From assembly GCA_009746045.1 (NCBI GenBank), contig RPFO01001224.1:1-36749 (forward strand): 36,749 nucleotides of DNA. The letters are read 5' to 3'. Shown one piece after another: positions 1 through 12,000 of this stretch. Origin of the DNA: Mesostigma viride (taxonomy: Eukaryota > Streptophyta > Mesostigmatophyceae > Mesostigmatales > Mesostigmataceae). Position numbers and translations under genes: made by a program. The notes beneath the pieces were generated by a model. That model was not told the origin of the DNA and searched no databases. It worked only from the letters and a program-made list of their open reading frames with translations. Every line of letters starts with the position of its first letter. The stretch's first letter is position 1.

Positions 1-3000
1 TCCTCACGGTCAGCGCAAGGTTCCTCACGGTGCAAGCGCAAGGTTCCTCACGGTGCAAGCGCAAGGTTCCTCACGGTGCAAGCGCAAGGTTCCTCACGGT
101 GCAAGCGCAAGGTTCCTCACGGTACAAGCGCAAGGTTCCTCACGGTGCAAGCGCAAGGTTCCTCACGGCAAGCGCAAGGTTCCTCACGGTGCAAGCGCAA
201 GGTTCCTCACGGTGCAAGCGCAAGGTTCCTCACGGTGCAAGCGCAAGGTTCCTCACGGTGCAAGCGCAAGGTTCCTCACGGTGCAAGCGCAAGGTTCCTC
301 ACGGTGCAAGCGCAAGGTTCCTCACAAGCGCAAGGTTCCTCACGGTGCAAGCGCAAGGTTCCTCACGGTGCAAGCGCAAGGTTCCTCACGGTGCAAGCGC
401 AAGGTTCCTCACAAGCGCAAGGTTCCTCACGGTGCAAGCGCAAGGTTCCTCACGGTGCAAGCGCAAGGTTCCTCACGGTGCAAGCGCAAGGTTCCTCACG
501 GTGCAAGCGCAAGGTTCCTCACGGTGCAAGCGCAAGGTTCCTCACAAGCGCAAGGTTCCTCACGGTGCAAGCGCAAGGTTCCTCACGGTGCAAGCGCAAG
601 GTTCCTCACGGTGCAAGCGCAAGGTTCCTCACGGTGCAAGCGCAAGGTTCCTCACGGTGCAAGCGCAAGGTTCCTCACGGTGCAAGCGCAAGGTTCCTCA
701 CGGTGCAAGCGCAAGGTTCCTCACGGTGCAAGCGCAAGGTTCCTCACGGTGCAAGCGCAAGGTTCCTCACGGTGCAAGCGCAAGGTTCCTCACAAGCGCA
801 AGGTTCCTCAAGCGCAAGGTTCCTCACGGTGCAAGCGCAAGGTTCCTCACAAGCGCAAGGTTCCTCACGGTGCAAGCGCAAGGTTCCTCACGGTGCAAGC
901 GCAAGGTTCCTCACGGTGCAAGCGCAAGGTTCCTCACGGTGCAAGCGCAAGGTTCCTCACGGTGCAAGCGCAAGGTTCCTCACGGTGCAAGCGCAAGGTT
1001 CCTCACGGTGCAAGCGCAAGGTTCCTCACGGTGCAAGCGCAAGGTTCCTCACGGTGCAAGCGCAAGGTTCCTCACGGTGCAAGCGCAAGGTTCCTCACGG
1101 TGCAAGCGCAAGGTTCCTCACGGTGCAAGCGCAAGGTTCCTCACGGTGCAAGCGCAAGGTTCCTCACAAGCGCAAGGTTCCTCACAAGCGCAAGGTTCCT
1201 CACGGTGCAAGCGCAAGGTTCCTCACAAGCGCAAGGTTCCTCACGGTGCAAGCGCAAGGTTCCTCACGGTGCAAGCGCAAGGTTCCTCACGGTGCAAGCG
1301 CAAGGTTCCTCACGGTGCAAGCGCAAGGTTCCTCACGGTGCAAGCGCAAGGTTCCTCACGGTGCAAGCGCAAGGTTCCTCACGGTGCAAGCGCAAGGTTC
1401 CTCACGGTGCAAGCGCAAGGTTCCTCACAAGCGCAAGGTTCCTCACGGTGCAAGCGCAAGGTTCCTCACGGTGCAAGCGCAAGGTTCCTCACGGTGCAAG
1501 CGCAAGGTTCCTCACGGTGCAAGCGCAAGGTTCCTCACGGTGCAAGCGCAAGGTTCCTCACGGTGCAAGCGCAAGGTTCCTCACGGTGCAAGCGCAAGGT
1601 TCCTCACGGTGCAAGCGCAAGGTTCCTCACGGTGCAAGCGCAAGGTTCCTCACGGTGCAAGCGCAAGGTTCCTCACGGTGCAAGCGCAAGGTTCCTCACG
1701 GTGCAAGCGCAAGGTTCCTCACGGTGCAAGCGCAAGGTTCCTCACGGTGCAAGCGCAAGGTTCCTCACGGTGCAAGCGCAAGGTTCCTCACGGTGCAAGC
1801 GCAAGGTTCCTCACGGTGCAAGCGCAAGGTTCCTCACGGTGCAAGCGCAAGGTTCCTCACGGTGCAAGCGCAAGGTTCCTCACGGTGCAAGCGCAAGGTT
1901 CCTCACGGTGCAAGCGCAAGGTTCCTCACGGTGCAAGCGCAAGGTTCCTCACAAGCGCAAGGTTCCTCACGGTGCAAGCGCAAGGTTCCTCACGGTGCAA
2001 GCGCAAGGTTCCTCACGGTGCAAGCGCAAGGTTCCTCACGGTGCAAGCGCAAGGTTCCTCACGGTGCAAGCGCAAGGTTCCTCACGGTGCAAGCGCAAGG
2101 TTCCTCACGGTGCAAGCGCAAGGTTCCTCACGGTGCAAGCGCAAGGTTCCTCACGGTGCAAGCGCAAGGTTCCTCACGGTGCAAGCGCAAGGTTCCTCAC
2201 AAGCGCAAGGTTCCTCAAGCGCAAGGTTCCTCACGGTGCAAGCGCAAGGTTCCTCACGGTGCAAGCGCAAGGTTCCTCACAAGCGCAAGGTTCCTCACAA
2301 GCGCAAGGTTCCTCACGGTGCAAGCGCAAGGTTCCTCACGGTGCAAGCGCAAGGTTCCTCACGGTGCAAGCGCAAGGTTCCTCACGGTGCAAGCGCAAGG
2401 TTCCTCACGGTGCAAGCGCAAGGTTCCTCACGGTGCAAGCGCAAGGTTCCTCACGGTGCAAGCGCAAGGTTCCTCACGGTGCAAGCGCAAGGTTCCTCAC
2501 GGTGCAAGCGCAAGGTTCCTCACGGTGCAAGCGCAAGGTTCCTCACGGTGCAAGCGCAAGGTTCCTCACGGTGCAAGCGCAAGGTTCCTCACGGTGCAAG
2601 CGCAAGGTTCCTCACGGTGCAAGCGCAAGGTTCCTCACGGTGCAAGCGCAAGGTTCCTCACGGTGCAAGCGCAAGGTTCCTCACGGTGCAAGCGCAAGGT
2701 TCCTCACGGTGCAAGCGCAAGGTTCCTCACGGTGCAAGCGCAAGGTTCCTCACGGTGCAAGCGCAAGGTTCCTCACGGTGCAAGCGCAAGGTTCCTCACA
2801 AGCGCAAGGTTCCTCACGGTGCAAGCGCAAGGTTCCTCACGGTGCAAGCGCAAGGTTCCTCACGGTGCAAGCGCAAGGTTCCTCACGGTGCAAGCGCAAG
2901 GTTCCTCACGGTGCAAGCGCAAGGTTCCTCACGGTGCAAGCGCAAGGTTCCTCACGGTGCAAGCGCAAGGTTCCTCACGGTGCAAGCGCAAGGTTCCTCA

Positions 3001-6000
3001 CGGTGCAAGCGCAAGGTTCCTCACAAGCGCAAGGTTCCTCACGGTGCAAGCGCAAGGTTCCTCACGGTGCAAGCGCAAGGTTCCTCACGGTGCAAGCGCA
3101 AGGTTCCTCACGGTGCAAGCGCAAGGTTCCTCACGGTGCAAGCGCAAGGTTCCTCACGGTGCAAGCGCAAGGTTCCTCACGGTGCAAGCGCAAGGTTCCT
3201 CATGGTGCAAGCGCAAGGTTCCTCACGGTGCAAGCGCAAGGTTCCTCACAAGCGCAAGGTTCCTCACGGTGCAAGCGCAAGGTTCCTCACGGTGCAAGCG
3301 CAAGGTTCCTCACGGTGCAAGCGCAAGGTTCCTCACGGTGCAAGCGCAAGGTTCCTCACGGTGCAAGCGCAAGGTTCCTCACGGTGCAAGCGCAAGGTTC
3401 CTCACGGTGCAAGCGCAAGGTTCCTCACGGTGCAAGCGCAAGGTTCCTCACGGTGCAAGCGCAAGGTTCCTCACGGTGCAAGCGCAAGGTTCCTCACGGT
3501 GCAAGCGCAAGGTTCCTCACGGTGCAAGCGCAAGGTTCCTCACGGTGCAAGCGCAAGGTTCCTCACGGTGCAAGCGCAAGGTTCCTCACGGTGCAAGCGC
3601 AAGGTTCCTCACGGTGCAAGCGCAAGGTTCCTCACGGTGCAAGCGCAAGGTTCCTCACGGTGCAAGCGCAAGGTTCCTCACGGTGCAAGCGCAAGGTTCC
3701 TCACGGTGCAAGCGCAAGGTTCCTCACGGTGCAAGCGCAAGGTTCCTCACGGTGCAAGCGCAAGGTTCCTCACGGTGCAAGCGCAAGGTTCCTCACGGTG
3801 CAAGCGCAAGGTTCCTCACGGTGCAAGCGCAAGGTTCCTCACGGTGCAAGCGCAAGGTTCCTCACAAGCGCAAGGTTCCTCACGGTGCAAGCGCAAGGTT
3901 CCTCACGGTGCAAGCGCAAGGTTCCTCACGGTGCAAGCGCAAGGTTCCTCACGGTGCAAGCGCAAGGTTCCTCACGGTGCAAGCGCAAGGTTCCTCACGG
4001 TGCAAGCGCAAGGTTCCTCACGGTGCAAGCGCAAGGTTCCTCACGGTGCAAGCGCAAGGTTCCTCACGGTGCAAGCGCAAGGTTCCTCACGGTGCAAGCG
4101 CAAGGTTCCTCACGGTGCAAGCGCAAGGTTCCTCACGGTGCAAGCGCAAGGTTCCTCACGGTGCAAGCGCAAGGTTCCTCACGGTGCAAGCGCAAGGTTC
4201 CTCACGGTGCAAGCGCAAGGTTCCTCACGGTGCAAGCGCAAGGTTCCTCACGGTGCAAGCGCAAGGTTCCTCACGGTGCAAGCGCAAGGTTCCTCACGGT
4301 GCAAGCGCAAGGTTCCTCACGGTGCAAGCGCAAGGTTCCTCACGGTGCAAGCGCAAGGTTCCTCACGGTGCAAGCGCAAGGTTCCTCACAAGCGCAAGGT
4401 TCCTCACGGTGCAAGCGCAAGGTTCCTCACGGTGCAAGCGCAAGGTTCCTCACGGTGCAAGCGCAAGGTTCCTCACGGTGCAAGCGCAAGGTTCCTCACG
4501 GTGCAAGCGCAAGGTTCCTCACGGTGCAAGCGCAAGGTTCCTCACGGTGCAAGCGCAAGGTTCCTCACGGTGCAAGCGCAAGGTTCCTCACGGTGCAAGC
4601 GCAAGGTTCCTCACGGTGCAAGCGCAAGGTTCCTCACGGTGCAAGCGCAAGGTTCCTCACGGTGCAAGCGCAAGGTTCCTCACGGTGCAAGCGCAAGGTT
4701 CCTCACGGTGCAAGCGCAAGGTTCCTCACGGTGCAAGCGCAAGGTTCCTCACGGTGCAAGCGCAAGGTTCCTCACGGTGCAAGCGCAAGGTTCCTCACGG
4801 TGCAAGCGCAAGGTTCCTCACAAGCGCAAGGTTCCTCACGGTGCAAGCGCAAGGTTCCTCACGGTGCAAGCGCAAGGTTCCTCACGGTGCAAGCGCAAGG
4901 TTCCTCACGGTGCAAGCGCAAGGTTCCTCACGGTGCAAGCGCAAGGTTCCTCACGGTGCAAGCGCAAGGTTCCTCACGGTGCAAGCGCAAGGTTCCTCAC
5001 GGTGCAAGCGCAAGGTTCCTCACGGTGCAAGCGCAAGGTTCCTCACGGTGCAAGCGCAAGGTTCCTCACGGTGCAAGCGCAAGGTTCCTCACGGTGCAAG
5101 CGCAAGGTTCCTCACGGTGCAAGCGCAAGGTTCCTCACGGTGCAAGCGCAAGGTTCCTCACGGTGCAAGCGCAAGGTTCCTCACGGTGCAAGCGCAAGGT
5201 TCCTCACGGTGCAAGCGCAAGGTTCCTCACGGTGCAAGCGCAAGGTTCCTCACGGTGCAAGCGCAAGGTTCCTCACGGTGCAAGCGCAAGGTTCCTGCAA
5301 GCGCAAGGTTCCTCACGGTGCAAGCGCAAGGTTCCTCACGGTGCAAGCGCAAGGTTCCTCACGGTGCAAGCGCAAGGTTCCTCACGGTGCAAGCGCAAGG
5401 TTCCTCACGGTGCAAGCGCAAGGTTCCTCACGGTGCAAGCGCAAGGTTCCTCACGGTGCAAGCGCAAGGTTCCTCACGGTGCAAGCGCAAGGTTCCTCAC
5501 GGTGCAAGCGCAAGGTTCCTCACGGTGCAAGCGCAAGGTTCCTCACGGTGCAAGCGCAAGGTTCCTCACGGTGCAAGCGCAAGGTTCCTCACGGTGCAAG
5601 CGCAAGGTTCCTCACGGTGCAAGCGCAAGGTTCCTCACGGTGCAAGCGCAAGGTTCCTCACGGTGCAAGCGCAAGGTTCCTCACGGTGCAAGCGCAAGGT
5701 TCCTCACGGTGCAAGCGCAAGGTTCCTCACGGTGCAAGCGCAAGGTTCCTCACGGTGCAAGCGCAAGGTTCCTCACGGTGCAAGCGCAAGGTTCCTCACG
5801 GTGCAAGCGCAAGGTTCCTCACGGTGCAAGCGCAAGGTTCCTCACGGTGCAAGCGCAAGGTTCCTCACGGTGCAAGCGCAAGGTTCCTCACGGTGCAAGC
5901 GCAAGGTTCCTCACGGTGCAAGCGCAAGGTTCCTCACGGTGCAAGCGCAAGGTTCCTCACGGTGCAAGCGCAAGGTTCCTCACGGTGCAAGCGCAAGGTT

Positions 6001-7355
6001 CCTCACGGTGCAAGCGCAAGGTTCCTCACGGTGCAAGCGCAAGGTTCCTCACGGTGCAAGCGCAAGGTTCCTCACGGTGCAAGCGCAAGGTTCCTCACGG
6101 TGCAAGCGCAAGGTTCCTCACGGTGCAAGCGCAAGGTTCCTCACGGTGCAAGCGCAAGGTTCCTCACGGTGCAAGCGCAAGGTTCCTCACGGTGCAAGCG
6201 CAAGGTTCCTCACGGTGCAAGCGCAAGGTTCCTCACGGTGCAAGCGCAAGGTTCCTCACGGTGCAAGCGCAAGGTTCCTCACGGTGCAAGCGCAAGGTTC
6301 CTCACGGTGCAAGCGCAAGGTTCCTCACGGTGCAAGCGCAAGGTTCCTCACGGTGCAAGCGCAAGGTTCCTCACGGTGCAAGCGCAAGGTTCCTCACGGT
6401 GCAAGCGCAAGGTTCCTCACGGTGCAAGCGCAAGGTTCCTCACGGTGCAAGCGCAAGGTTCCTCACGGTGCAAGCGCAAGGTTCCTCACGGTGCAAGCGC
6501 AAGGTTCCTCACGGTGCAAGCGCAAGGTTCCTCACGGTGCAAGCGCAAGGTTCCTCACGGTGCAAGCGCAAGGTTCCTCACGGTGCAAGCGCAAGGTTCC
6601 TCACGGTGCAAGCGCAAGGTTCCTCACGGTGCAAGCGCAAGGTTCCTCACGGTGCAAGCGCAAGGTTCCTCACGGTGCAAGCGCAAGGTTCCTCACGGTG
6701 CAAGCGCAAGGTTCCTCACGGTGCAAGCGCAAGGTTCCTCACAAGCGCAAGGTTCCTCACGGTGCAAGCGCAAGGTTCCTCACGGTGCAAGCGCAAGGTT
6801 CCTCACGGTGCAAGCGCAAGGTTCCTCACGGTGCAAGCGCAAGGTTCCTCACGGTGCAAGCGCAAGGTTCCTCACGGTGCAAGCGCAAGGTTCCTCACGG
6901 TGCAAGCGCAAGGTTCCTCACGGTGCAAGCGCAAGGTTCCTCACGGTGCAAGCGCAAGGTTCCTCACGGTGCAAGCGCAAGGTTCCTCACGGTGCAAGCG
7001 CAAGGTTCCTCACGGTGCAAGCGCAAGGTTCCTCACGGTGCAAGCGCAAGGTTCCTCACGGTGCAAGCGCAAGGTTCCTCACGGTGCAAGCGCAAGGTTC
7101 CTCACGGTGCAAGCGCAAGGTTCCTCACGGTGCAAGCGCAAGGTTCCTCACGGTGCAAGCGCAAGGTTCCTCACGGTGCAAGCGCAAGGTTCCTCACGGT
7201 GCAAGCGCAAGGTTCCTCACGGTGCAAGCGCAAGGTTCCTCACGGTGCAAGCGCAAGGTTCCTCACGGTGCAAGCGCAAGGTTCCTCACGGTGCAAGCGC
7301 AAGGTTCCTCACGGTGCAAGCGCAAGGTTCCTCACGGTGCAAGCGCAAGGTTCCT

Positions 7356-9030
7356 CACAAGCGCAAGGTTCCTCACGGTGCAAGCGCAAGGTTCCTCACG
7401 GTGCAAGCGCAAGGTTCCTCACGGTGCAAGCGCAAGGTTCCTCACGGTGCAAGCGCAAGGTTCCTCACGGTGCAAGCGCAAGGTTCCTCACGGTGCAAGC
7501 GCAAGGTTCCTCACGGTGCAAGCGCAAGGTTCCTCACGGTGCAAGCGCAAGGTTCCTCACGGTGCAAGCGCAAGGTTCCTCACGGTGCAAGCGCAAGGTT
7601 CCTCACGGTGCAAGCGCAAGGTTCCTCACGGTGCAAGCGCAAGGTTCCTCACGGTGCAAGCGCAAGGTTCCTCACGGTGCAAGCGCAAGGTTCCTCACGG
7701 TGCAAGCGCAAGGTTCCTCACGGTGCAAGCGCAAGGTTCCTCACGGTGCAAGCGCAAGGTTCCTCACGGTGCAAGCGCAAGGTTCCTCACGGTGCAAGCG
7801 CAAGGTTCCTCACGGTGCAAGCGCAAGGTTCCTCACGGTGCAAGCGCAAGGTTCCTCACGGTGCAAGCGCAAGGTTCCTCACGGTGCAAGCGCAAGGTTC
7901 CTCACGGTGCAAGCGCAAGGTTCCTCACGGTGCAAGCGCAAGGTTCCTCACGGTGCAAGCGCAAGGTTCCTCACGGTGCAAGCGCAAGGTTCCTCACGGT
8001 GCAAGCGCAAGGTTCCTCACGGTGCAAGCGCAAGGTTCCTCACGGTGCAAGCGCAAGGTTCCTCACGGTGCAAGCGCAAGGTTCCTCACGGTGCAAGCGC
8101 AAGGTTCCTCACGGTGCAAGCGCAAGGTTCCTCACGGTGCAAGCGCAAGGTTCCTCACGGTGCAAGCGCAAGGTTCCTCACGGTGCAAGCGCAAGGTTCC
8201 TCACGGTGCAAGCGCAAGGTTCCTCACGGTGCAAGCGCAAGGTTCCTCACGGTGCAAGCGCAAGGTTCCTCACGGTGCAAGCGCAAGGTTCCTCACGGTG
8301 CAAGCGCAAGGTTCCTCACGGTGCAAGCGCAAGGTTCCTCACGGTGCAAGCGCAAGGTTCCTCACGGTGCAAGCGCAAGGTTCCTCACGGTGCAAGCGCA
8401 AGGTTCCTCACGGTGCAAGCGCAAGGTTCCTCACGGTGCAAGCGCAAGGTTCCTCACGGTGCAAGCGCAAGGTTCCTCACGGTGCAAGCGCAAGGTTCCT
8501 CACGGTGCAAGCGCAAGGTTCCTCACGGTGCAAGCGCAAGGTTCCTCACGGTGCAAGCGCAAGGTTCCTCACGGTGCAAGCGCAAGGTTCCTCACGGTGC
8601 AAGCGCAAGGTTCCTCACGGTGCAAGCGCAAGGTTCCTCACGGTGCAAGCGCAAGGTTCCTCACGGTGCAAGCGCAAGGTTCCTCACGGTGCAAGCGCAA
8701 GGTTCCTCACGGTGCAAGCGCAAGGTTCCTCACGGTGCAAGCGCAAGGTTCCTCACGGTGCAAGCGCAAGGTTCCTCACGGTGCAAGCGCAAGGTTCCTC
8801 ACGGTGCAAGCGCAAGGTTCCTCACGGTGCAAGCGCAAGGTTCCTCACGGTGCAAGCGCAAGGTTCCTCACGGTGCAAGCGCAAGGTTCCTCACGGTGCA
8901 AGCGCAAGGTTCCTCACGGTGCAAGCGCAAGGTTCCTCACGGTGCAAGCGCAAGGTTCCTCACGGTGCAAGCGCAAGGTTCCTCACGGTGCAAGCGCAAG
9001 GTTCCTCACGGTGCAAGCGCAAGGTTCCTC
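7356..9030 (+). repeat. Most homogeneous stretch of the array
   Basis: Between the short units at 7356 and 9030 there are 72 consecutive perfect 23-bp units with no substitution or length change. The wider zone 4.8-10.5 kb holds only about six short units, compared with roughly 85 in 10.5-31.2 kb. This suggests a recently amplified or recently homogenised core. Confidence 0.7.
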
Positions 9031-12000
9031 ACAAGCGCAAGGTTCCTCACGGTGCAAGCGCAAGGTTCCTCACGGTGCAAGCGCAAGGTTCCTCACGGTG
9101 CAAGCGCAAGGTTCCTCACGGTGCAAGCGCAAGGTTCCTCACGGTGCAAGCGCAAGGTTCCTCACGGTGCAAGCGCAAGGTTCCTCACGGTGCAAGCGCA
9201 AGGTTCCTCACGGTGCAAGCGCAAGGTTCCTCACGGTGCAAGCGCAAGGTTCCTCACGGTGCAAGCGCAAGGTTCCTCACGGTGCAAGCGCAAGGTTCCT
9301 CACGGTGCAAGCGCAAGGTTCCTCACGGTGCAAGCGCAAGGTTCCTCACGGTGCAAGCGCAAGGTTCCTCACGGTGCAAGCGCAAGGTTCCTCACGGTGC
9401 AAGCGCAAGGTTCCTCACGGTGCAAGCGCAAGGTTCCTCACAAGCGCAAGGTTCCTCACGGTGCAAGCGCAAGGTTCCTCACGGTGCAAGCGCAAGGTTC
9501 CTCACGGTGCAAGCGCAAGGTTCCTCACGGTGCAAGCGCAAGGTTCCTCACGGTGCAAGCGCAAGGTTCCTCACGGTGCAAGCGCAAGGTTCCTCACGGT
9601 GCAAGCGCAAGGTTCCTCACGGTGCAAGCGCAAGGTTCCTCACGGTGCAAGCGCAAGGTTCCTCACGGTGCAAGCGCAAGGTTCCTCACGGTGCAAGCGC
9701 AAGGTTCCTCACGGTGCAAGCGCAAGGTTCCTCACGGTGCAAGCGCAAGGTTCCTCACGGTGCAAGCGCAAGGTTCCTCACGGTGCAAGCGCAAGGTTCC
9801 TCACGGTGCAAGCGCAAGGTTCCTCACGGTGCAAGCGCAAGGTTCCTCACGGTGCAAGCGCAAGGTTCCTCACGGTGCAAGCGCAAGGTTCCTCACGGTG
9901 CAAGCGCAAGGTTCCTCACGGTGCAAGCGCAAGGTTCCTCACGGTGCAAGCGCAAGGTTCCTCACGGTGCAAGCGCAAGGTTCCTCACGGTGCAAGCGCA
10001 AGGTTCCTCACGGTGCAAGCGCAAGGTTCCTCACGGTGCAAGCGCAAGGTTCCTCACGGTGCAAGCGCAAGGTTCCTCACGGTGCAAGCGCAAGGTTCCT
10101 CACGGTGCAAGCGCAAGGTTCCTCACGGTGCAAGCGCAAGGTTCCTCACGGTGCAAGCGCAAGGTTCCTCACGGTGCAAGCGCAAGGTTCCTCACGGTGC
10201 AAGCGCAAGGTTCCTCACGGTGCAAGCGCAAGGTTCCTCACGGTGCAAGCGCAAGGTTCCTCACGGTGCAAGCGCAAGGTTCCTCACGGTGCAAGCGCAA
10301 GGTTCCTCACGGTGCAAGCGCAAGGTTCCTCACGGTGCAAGCGCAAGGTTCCTCACGGTGCAAGCGCAAGGTTCCTCACGGTGCAAGCGCAAGGTTCCTC
10401 ACGGTGCAAGCGCAAGGTTCCTCACGGTGCAAGCGCAAGGTTCCTCACGGTGCAAGCGCAAGGTTCCTCACGGTGCAAGCGCAAGGTTCCTCACGGTGCA
10501 AGCGCAAGGTTCCTCACAAGCGCAAGGTTCCTCACGGTGCAAGCGCAAGGTTCCTCACGGTGCAAGCGCAAGGTTCCTCACGGTGCAAGCGCAAGGTTCC
10601 TCACGGTGCAAGCGCAAGGTTCCTCACGGTGCAAGCGCAAGGTTCCTCACGGTGCAAGCGCAAGGTTCCTCACGGTGCAAGCGCAAGGTTCCTCACGGTG
10701 CAAGCGCAAGGTTCCTCACGGTGCAAGCGCAAGGTTCCTCACGGTGCAAGCGCAAGGTTCCTCACGGTGCAAGCGCAAGGTTCCTCACGGTGCAAGCGCA
10801 AGGTTCCTCACGGTGCAAGCGCAAGGTTCCTCACGGTGCAAGCGCAAGGTTCCTCACGGTGCAAGCGCAAGGTTCCTCACGGTGCAAGCGCAAGGTTCCT
10901 CACGGTGCAAGCGCAAGGTTCCTCACAAGCGCAAGGTTCCTCACGGTGCAAGCGCAAGGTTCCTCACGGTGCAAGCGCAAGGTTCCTCACGGTGCAAGCG
11001 CAAGGTTCCTCACGGTGCAAGCGCAAGGTTCCTCACGGTGCAAGCGCAAGGTTCCTCACGGTGCAAGCGCAAGGTTCCTCACGGTGCAAGCGCAAGGTTC
11101 CTCACGGTGCAAGCGCAAGGTTCCTCACGGTGCAAGCGCAAGGTTCCTCACGGTGCAAGCGCAAGGTTCCTCACAAGCGCAAGGTTCCTCACGGTGCAAG
11201 CGCAAGGTTCCTCACGGTGCAAGCGCAAGGTTCCTCACGGTGCAAGCGCAAGGTTCCTCACGGTGCAAGCGCAAGGTTCCTCACGGTGCAAGCGCAAGGT
11301 TCCTCACGGTGCAAGCGCAAGGTTCCTCACGGTGCAAGCGCAAGGTTCCTCACGGTGCAAGCGCAAGGTTCCTCACGGTGCAAGCGCAAGGTTCCTCACG
11401 GTGCAAGCGCAAGGTTCCTCACAAGCGCAAGGTTCCTCACAAGCGCAAGGTTCCTCACGGTGCAAGCGCAAGGTTCCTCACAAGCGCAAGGTTCCTCACG
11501 GTGCAAGCGCAAGGTTCCTCACGGTGCAAGCGCAAGGTTCCTCACGGTGCAAGCGCAAGGTTCCTCACGGTGCAAGCGCAAGGTTCCTCACGGTGCAAGC
11601 GCAAGGTTCCTCACGGTGCAAGCGCAAGGTTCCTCACGGTGCAAGCGCAAGGTTCCTCACGGTGCAAGCGCAAGGTTCCTCACGGTGCAAGCGCAAGGTT
11701 CCTCACGGTGCAAGCGCAAGGTTCCTCACGGTGCAAGCGCAAGGTTCCTCACGGTGCAAGCGCAAGGTTCCTCACGGTGCAAGCGCAAGGTTCCTCACAA
11801 GCGCAAGGTTCCTCACAAGCGCAAGGTTCCTCACGGTGCAAGCGCAAGGTTCCTCACAAGCGCAAGGTTCCTCACGGTGCAAGCGCAAGGTTCCTCACGG
11901 TGCAAGCGCAAGGTTCCTCACGGTGCAAGCGCAAGGTTCCTCACGGTGCAAGCGCAAGGTTCCTCACGGTGCAAGCGCAAGGTTCCTCACGGTGCAAGCG

